DNA from: Bacteroidales bacterium
GTDB lineage: Bacteria > Bacteroidota > Bacteroidia > Bacteroidales > Bacteroidaceae
Length of the DNA: 41,532 bases
Assembly (NCBI GenBank): GCA_012517855.1
Contig: JAAYUD010000112.1
Span: 1-41,532, forward strand
Direction of reading: 5' to 3'
Shown here: positions 36,811 to 41,532 of the stretch, one piece after another
How the letters are laid out: every line of letters begins with the position of its first letter
How positions within the stretch are numbered: position 1 is the first letter of the stretch
Translations under genes and position numbers: made by a program
The notes under the pieces: model-generated
What the model was told of the DNA's origin: nothing
The model's database searches: none
The model's input: only the letters and a program-made list of their open reading frames with translations

Positions 36811-37875
36811 ATGATGAAGAAATTTTGGATTTATTTGTCTTTGGTTCCCATTATCACTTCGTGTTCTCAGACGGCCCCCGATATTTTAGTGGCTTGTGAA
36901 GAGAACAATGTCGGCAATTGTGTAGTAAAATGGGAAACTTTGCCTTCTATACCAGGCAAGGTGAAGGTATATGCTTCTACCAACCCAGACGAGATTAATG
37001 AAGATACTCCTATAGCAATAACCGATATATCGAGCGGTTATCTCACTATTATTACTAATAATCCGTTGATGCGATATTATTTTTTGATAGATTTTAATGG
37101 GAAGTATCGTTATAAGGTGGCTGCTCGCAATCTGAATATTGCCGGTGTACAGAATTTCCGTGATTTAGGTGGTTACAGAGTTCGGAATGATAATAAAATC
37201 GTTCGGTGGGGGATGCTCTATCGTTCTGCCGAGATAGACAATATGGACGAAGAGGCTATTCATTCTCTTCATAATTTAGGTATTCGAACGATTATTGACT
37301 TGAGGGATAGGCGCGAAATTCGCGACCGCTCGCATGTAGAAAAAGAGTTCAAGGTAGTAAACATTCCTATTAAAGAAGACGAAATAGATAATCTCTTGCA
37401 TAAAGTGCAGCAAAGAGAAATTATTTGCGACACTGTTTCTCGTCTGGTTGAACAGAGCAATCGAAATATGGTGCAACAAAATATGGCTGTATATCGTAAA
37501 ATATTCAATGTGTTACTCAATCCTAAAAACTATCCGGCTATTATTCATTGTTCCTCCGGCGAAGGGCGCACAGGTATTGTCTCAGCTTTAATACTCTCGG
37601 CTCTTGATGTGAATGACGACGAAATAATGGAAGACTATTGCTTGAGCAATAAATATTTTAATGTAACAGAATATTCTAAATTTGCTTATGATCTGCCTGC
37701 TCAATACCAAGAAGCGGTGACCACTATATTTTCTGCCAGACAAGATTTTCTTGATGCTGCTTTCGATCAAATACGACAGATGTATGGCGATGTCGACAAT
37801 TACCTACAAAAGGGGGTCGGACTTAGTAAATCAAAGATTCATAGATTAAGAAGTCTCTTATTGATAGATAATTAA
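36811..37875 (+). CDS. Lipoprotein tyrosine phosphatase
   Basis: 354 residues. The N-terminus is a lipoprotein signal with lipobox ITSC (Cys18), so the enzyme is exported and membrane-anchored. Residues ~25-105 form a beta-rich, fibronectin-III-like domain; the rest is a Y_phosphatase3-type catalytic domain with NFRDLGGYRV near 115, LYRSAEI near 136, LRDRREI near 164 and the P-loop HCSSGEGRTG with Cys247 and Arg253, the CX5R motif intact. It removes phosphate from phosphotyrosine or possibly phosphoinositides outside the cytoplasm. The substrate is not evident; polysaccharide-export or host molecules are possibilities. Confidence 0.9.
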   Translation: MMKKFWIYLSLVPIITSCSQTAPDILVACEENNVGNCVVKWETLPSIPGKVKVYASTNPDEINEDTPIAITDISSGYLTIITNNPLMRYYFLIDFNGKYRYKVAARNLNIAGVQNFRDLGGYRVRNDNKIVRWGMLYRSAEIDNMDEEAIHSLHNLGIRTIIDLRDRREIRDRSHVEKEFKVVNIPIKEDEIDNLLHKVQQREIICDTVSRLVEQSNRNMVQQNMAVYRKIFNVLLNPKNYPAIIHCSSGEGRTGIVSALILSALDVNDDEIMEDYCLSNKYFNVTEYSKFAYDLPAQYQEAVTTIFSARQDFLDAAFDQIRQMYGDVDNYLQKGVGLSKSKIHRLRSLLLIDN

Positions 37876-37886
37876 ATAATTATCCG

Positions 37887-37894
37887 TATCTTTG
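37887..37894 (+). promoter_or_regulatory. -7 element of the DEAD-box helicase gene
   Basis: TATCTTTG matches TAnnTTTG, 12 bp after the previous stop and 31 bp before the ATG at 37925. Confidence 0.5.
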
Positions 37895-37924
37895 TCACCA
37901 ATTTAAGATACATATAATTAGTTG

Positions 37925-39742
37925 ATGAAGAGTTTTGAAGAACTTTGCGTAGCTCCGGCCATTCGCAAAGCAATTGAAGAAATGGGATATGAGAGTCCCA
38001 TGCCGGTACAAGAAGAAGTGATTCCTTATTTATTGGGAGAGAATAACGACCTTGTGGCGTTAGCTCAAACAGGTACCGGCAAGACAGCCGCTTACGGTAT
38101 TCCTCTTTTACAAAAGATAAATATTTCCGATCGTTACCCGCAAGCCTTAGTACTTTGCCCTACTCGTGAACTCTGTTTGCAGATTGCTGACGATATGAGT
38201 AGTTATGCCAAATATTTGGATGGCTTAAAGGTGTTGCCTGTTTATGGGGGTTCTTCTATTGAAAGTCAAATTCGTAGTTTGCGTCAGGGGGTTCATGTTG
38301 TTGTCGCTACTCCGGGAAGGCTTATCGATCTGATGGAGCGAAAGACAGTTTCGCTTGCTAAGGTGGGGAATGTGGTTCTTGATGAGGCCGATGAAATGCT
38401 CAATATGGGATTTACCGAGAGCATCAATTCTATTCTTGCTCAAGTTCCGGACAATCGCAATACGCTTTTATTCTCTGCTACAATGAGCCAAGAGATAGCT
38501 CGTATAGCCAAGAACTATCTGCATGATGCCAAAGAAATAACTATTGGCCGTCGTAATGAGAGTACGGCTAACGTGAAGCATGTGATGTATTTAGTCCATG
38601 CAAAGGACAAATACTCGGCTTTAAAAAGAATTGTCGATTTCTATCCCGATATATATGGTATTGTTTTCTGTCGTACTAAGATCGAAACACAAGAAATTGC
38701 GGATAAGCTAATGCAGGAGGGCTATAATGCCGATGCTTTACATGGTGATTTGTCGCAAGCGCAGCGGGATTCTGTGATGCAGAAATTTCGTATTAAGAAT
38801 CTTCAACTGCTTGTAGCTACTGATGTTGCCGCTCGTGGATTGGATGTAGAAAATTTGACTCATGTCATCAACTATGGTTTGCCTGATGATGTAGAAAATT
38901 ATACTCATCGAAGTGGACGTACAGGGCGTGCCGACAAGACAGGTACATCTATTGCCATTGTCAATCTTCGAGAAAGAGGAAAGATTCGCGCCATTGAAAA
39001 AGTTATTAGCAAACAGTTTGCTATCGGTGTAATTCCTACCGGCAAACAAATATGTGAGAAACAGTTATTGAAGGTTATTGATGATCTTGAAAAAGTAAAG
39101 GTCAATGAGGAAGAAATAGCTCCTTATATGCCGGAAGTTTATCGTAAACTCGATTGGTTGAGTAAGGAAGATCTTATCAAACGACTTGTTTCGCACGAAT
39201 TTAATCGTTTCTTGGATTATTATAAAGGTCATGATGAACTAGATATTCCTACTGAAAGAGGAGGAGATCGTGGAGGTCGAGACAGTTCTTCTTTCCGTTC
39301 TCGCGGCAAAGAACGTTCGACCAAAGCGGAACCCGGTTTTACCCGATTCTTCATTAATCTCGGCAAGATGGATAATTTCTATGCTAAGGAATTAATACAA
39401 CTTGTTAATTCCAAAATTCGTGGCAAACGCATTGATATAGGCCGCATAGATTTGATGAAAAACTTCTCTTTTTTCGAAGTCGGAGAGCAACAAGCAGGGC
39501 TTGTAGCTAAAGCTCTTAATAATATCCAATATAATGGCCGCCAGGTTGCTGTTGAGGAAGCTGATAAGGACAGTCCTTCTGGTAATGTTCCTCGAAGAGA
39601 CCCAGGTTCTTATGGCGAACGTAAAAGAAAAGATAGACCAGCCAAGAAGAGCGAATCGAAGCCTTATCCTAAAGAGGATTGGCGACAATTCTTTGATTCT
39701 AAGCACGAAGGTAAAAAAGAAAAGAAGAATAGAGATAAATAG
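37925..39742 (+). CDS. DEAD-box RNA helicase with DbpA-type RNA-binding domain
   Basis: 605 residues from the ATG at 37925 (a TTG one codon earlier is not needed). All helicase motifs are seen in order: Q motif (PMPVQEEVIP), motif I AQTGTGKT, Ia PTRELCLQ, Ib TPGRL, II DEAD, III SAT, V ATDVAARGLD, VI HRSGRTGR. A linker leads to a Gly/Arg/Ser stretch near 440-465, a DbpA-like RNA-binding fold near 470-545 (FTRFFINLGKMDNFY), and a basic tail rich in Lys and Arg. It resembles CsdA/DeaD, acting in ribosome assembly or RNA turnover, often in the cold. It has its own promoter and a shared bidirectional terminator downstream. Confidence 0.95.
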   Translation: MKSFEELCVAPAIRKAIEEMGYESPMPVQEEVIPYLLGENNDLVALAQTGTGKTAAYGIPLLQKINISDRYPQALVLCPTRELCLQIADDMSSYAKYLDGLKVLPVYGGSSIESQIRSLRQGVHVVVATPGRLIDLMERKTVSLAKVGNVVLDEADEMLNMGFTESINSILAQVPDNRNTLLFSATMSQEIARIAKNYLHDAKEITIGRRNESTANVKHVMYLVHAKDKYSALKRIVDFYPDIYGIVFCRTKIETQEIADKLMQEGYNADALHGDLSQAQRDSVMQKFRIKNLQLLVATDVAARGLDVENLTHVINYGLPDDVENYTHRSGRTGRADKTGTSIAIVNLRERGKIRAIEKVISKQFAIGVIPTGKQICEKQLLKVIDDLEKVKVNEEEIAPYMPEVYRKLDWLSKEDLIKRLVSHEFNRFLDYYKGHDELDIPTERGGDRGGRDSSSFRSRGKERSTKAEPGFTRFFINLGKMDNFYAKELIQLVNSKIRGKRIDIGRIDLMKNFSFFEVGEQQAGLVAKALNNIQYNGRQVAVEEADKDSPSGNVPRRDPGSYGERKRKDRPAKKSESKPYPKEDWRQFFDSKHEGKKEKKNRDK

Positions 39743-39821
39743 TATTCTAGAGTCTGTAGTTAGTTATTTGCACAATAAATGATCATTTTACAGACGCGAG
39801 AAAAAGATTTGAATAAATAAT

Positions 39822-39883
39822 AAAACACCTTGAAGTGATGTTTGTCCGTTATAGACATTCTAAATATCATTTCAAGGTGTTTT
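39822..39883. terminator. Bidirectional terminator between helicase and GH53 genes
   Basis: A perfect 13-bp stem, AAAACACCTTGAA (39822-39834) with TTCAAGGTGTTTT (39871-39883), with A and T runs on the two outer sides, placed between the ends of two convergent genes. Confidence 0.8.
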
Positions 39884-39889
39884 AATTAT

Positions 39890-40987
39890 TTATTGTTTGA
39901 ATGCATCCATTGCGGCTGTGGGTTTTCCGGAGTTATCGAAAGCGCAAAGCGAATATTTGCTCCATTTTGCATACCCTTCAGGTTCCCAATAAAAGACACC
40001 TAAACATTTTGTGATACCTATTTCTTTTGTCTTTCGGATGATACTACTTAAAAAATAGTTTGCAGTTACTGCATCATCCCAAGGCATGCCTATTTCGGAA
40101 ATCATAACTGGAGTGGAATAGGTCTTCGTCAGGTACTCGATATTTTCCATGCATTTACTAATGAACTTGTTGCACGTGCCTTTTCGGTCTTGTTCGAAGC
40201 CTTCGTAATAAGACGGATAGAGAGACATGCCTATCACATCCCATTTGCCGCCATTAGATTTTAACTGCCTAAAAAAACGGCTGAATTGTTCTTTATTATA
40301 TCCATTATCAATGTGTATAATGACTTTTGCTTTAGGGAAAACAGCTTTCACTGCATTGTATCCGGCGTTGCTCAACGCGGTGTAGTTATCAAAGTGGTTG
40401 GGTTTATTTTCTTTGTTCTCATCCCAAAGCCATACGCCGCCATCTGGCCATAGCATCCCGTTAGTCGTTTCATTTCCTACTTGTACCCACTTCGGAGTGA
40501 TATTGTTTCGTTTTAAGAGAAGTAATACATCTTTCGTATGATTGGCGACTGCTTGTTTCAATTGTTGCATATTGTAGTCTTTCCAAGCGGCAGGTTTGTT
40601 TTGTTTGCCCGGATCGGCCCACCAGTCACTATAATGAAAATCTATCATAATTTGCATCCCAAGCTTTTTTGCGCGTAGTGCTTTGTTCAATAGGTCTTGT
40701 TTTCCGCACCATCCGTCTTTTGGATTTACCCATACGCGCAAACGAATAGCATTCATTCCCATCGATTTGAGCAATGCCATACATTCCATTTGCTTTCCTT
40801 CTGCATTATAAAATTTAGCTCCTTCTTTTTCCATTTGAGTAATCCAGCCTACATCCGCTCCTTTGGCAAAAGAGGTAGAATACGTTTTAGGATTGTTCTT
40901 AATAGAATGGTTGTCGGCATTCTGATACTGAACGACAGTCATTAATGCCAAACTGGTGAGTAAAATAAATTTTGAAAAAGGTTTCAT
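39890..40987 (-). CDS. GH53 arabinogalactan endo-beta-1,4-galactanase
   Basis: 365 residues with an N-terminal hydrophobic signal (FSKFILLTSLALMTVV) and no lipobox cysteine, so it is exported, probably to the periplasm. The GH53 barrel begins FAKGADVGWITQME, then IRLRVWVNP, IDFHYSDWWADPG, and the acid/base Glu173 in VQVGNETTNGMLWP; the nucleophile is Glu298 in VMISEIGMPWDD. These are hallmark GH53 stretches. It cuts internal beta-1,4-galactan chains of type I arabinogalactan or pectin side chains. No SusC/SusD pair is visible in the window; any partner genes would lie beyond the right edge. Confidence 0.93.
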   Translation of the reverse strand: MKPFSKFILLTSLALMTVVQYQNADNHSIKNNPKTYSTSFAKGADVGWITQMEKEGAKFYNAEGKQMECMALLKSMGMNAIRLRVWVNPKDGWCGKQDLLNKALRAKKLGMQIMIDFHYSDWWADPGKQNKPAAWKDYNMQQLKQAVANHTKDVLLLLKRNNITPKWVQVGNETTNGMLWPDGGVWLWDENKENKPNHFDNYTALSNAGYNAVKAVFPKAKVIIHIDNGYNKEQFSRFFRQLKSNGGKWDVIGMSLYPSYYEGFEQDRKGTCNKFISKCMENIEYLTKTYSTPVMISEIGMPWDDAVTANYFLSSIIRKTKEIGITKCLGVFYWEPEGYAKWSKYSLCAFDNSGKPTAAMDAFKQ

Positions 40988-41126
40988 GTCGTTAAAGTTT
41001 ATTGTGTTTAAAAGAATGGATAAAGATAATGAAAAAAGAAGAAGATGGTGATTGTTATTGAATGTTTTTCATCCTAACTTGTCTTTCAGATACGTTCTAT
41101 AGCTTCTTATTTTTCCGGTGGTTTCT

Positions 41127-41515
41127 GTCACCTTATTTTCTTGACTATGAGTGATATATACATGTGTGGCTTGTTTATGGAACCTCTATAAGGTGCTATC
41201 TGGCTTATTGTTAGTTTGTTATGAAACACGGATCGTCCACTTTGTATATCAACCGATTAATTTATTACTCGGTATCTGTGCAGTGTGCTCCGTTTAGAAA
41301 CTTCCTTGCTTACTACCCATGCCTGGAAGTGGTCCGGTCCTTCTCTGAAAGAAGGTGTTTCGTACACATCTTATTGAATCATAGTTGCCGTATTTAAAGC
41401 TTTTCTGTTGGCTTATTAACGTTTTGTCGTTCCACATATGTGATTCGATCAACTCACATATATGGAACGATCGACTCACATATGTGAGTTGATCGAATCA
41501 CATATGTGGAACGAC
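41127..41515. repeat. Long dispersed repeat, copy 2
   Basis: About 389 bp aligning with 7731-8117 in the same orientation, ~33.4 kb away. The left part differs at many positions and has small indels, one of which shifts the weak minus-strand frame seen in copy 1. The identical run at 41362-41382 again lies 64 bp before the terminal hairpin. A small stem in this part (AAGATGT/ACATCTT in copy 1, AAGGTGT/ACATCTT here) keeps pairing through a G-T. Confidence 0.8.
41426..41515. repeat. Long hairpin with four 22-bp-spaced palindromes, copy 2
   Basis: 90 bp whose 39-base arms are reverse complements except one position, around a 12-base centre (GAACGATCGACT). The four palindromes are at 41433-41442, 41455-41464, 41477-41486 and 41499-41508, again exactly 22 bp apart; three are perfect CACATATGTG and one is CACATATATG. 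Only two of the 90 bases differ from copy 1. Confidence 0.87.
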
Positions 41516-41532
41516 ATTCTTCTAAGAACAAA

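Larger units (their letters stand above)
40988..41532. other. Upstream region of GH53 with repeat copy 2
   Basis: The first ~140 bp after the GH53 start show no clear TAnnTTTG on the minus strand and no other recognised site. From 41127 to the window end the region is repeat copy 2. No gene is seen. Confidence 0.55.

Overview
The window is a stretch of an AT-rich Bacteroidetes chromosome, most likely Bacteroides or a close relative. Three things point there: recurring TAnnTTTG promoter -7 elements, families typical of the phylum (DUF4252, DUF2851, DUF4348-like, WbqC, CBM9-like, TonB-receptor-like barrels), and an aconitase-isocitrate dehydrogenase-citrate synthase cluster like that known from Bacteroides. 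No rRNA, tRNA, CRISPR array, intact insertion sequence or phage was seen.

Layout. 1-2778: the end of a biosynthetic arginine decarboxylase, argB, then an ECF sigma factor overlapping a one-helix membrane protein (possible anti-sigma factor) and a DUF4252 secreted protein. 3084-7453: a GH35 beta-galactosidase, then an MFS permease and a GH130 glycoside phosphorylase forming a small sugar-use unit. 7454-8398: a gene-free stretch with the first copy of a long repeat. 8399-15015: an AraC-type regulator divergent from a complete RND efflux system (adaptor, pump, outer-membrane channel). 15168-19120: a four-gene glycan or lipid A modification cassette (GT2, duplicated LAB_N membrane protein, UDP-uronate-type 4-epimerase, ArnT-like GT39). 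19319-24869: an outer-membrane barrel protein followed by three minus-strand genes (CBM9-like, DUF4348-like, DUF2851). 24948-28457: dapB, two signal peptidase I paralogs and wbqC in one apparent operon. 28458-29815: 1.36 kb without a recognisable gene, holding a full promoter match, several hairpins and an orphan terminator. 29816-34699: acnA-icd-gltA. 34732-39742: M16 peptidase (minus), SIS-domain arabinose-5-phosphate isomerase, lipoprotein tyrosine phosphatase and a DEAD-box RNA helicase. 39890-40987: a GH53 galactanase (minus), followed by the second copy of the long repeat at the window end.

The most unusual items are: (1) two roughly 390-bp dispersed repeats, each ending in a 90-bp hairpin that carries four CACATATGTG-type palindromes spaced exactly 22 bp apart, with the hairpin far better conserved than the rest; (2) a second signal peptidase I paralog in which both catalytic positions appear substituted (Ser to Asp, Lys to Tyr); (3) a compact cassette that could make and transfer a polyprenyl-phosphate-linked uronic acid; and (4) a promoter and orphan terminator inside an apparently empty 1.36-kb region. 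All calls come from reading the sequence; no database search was run.
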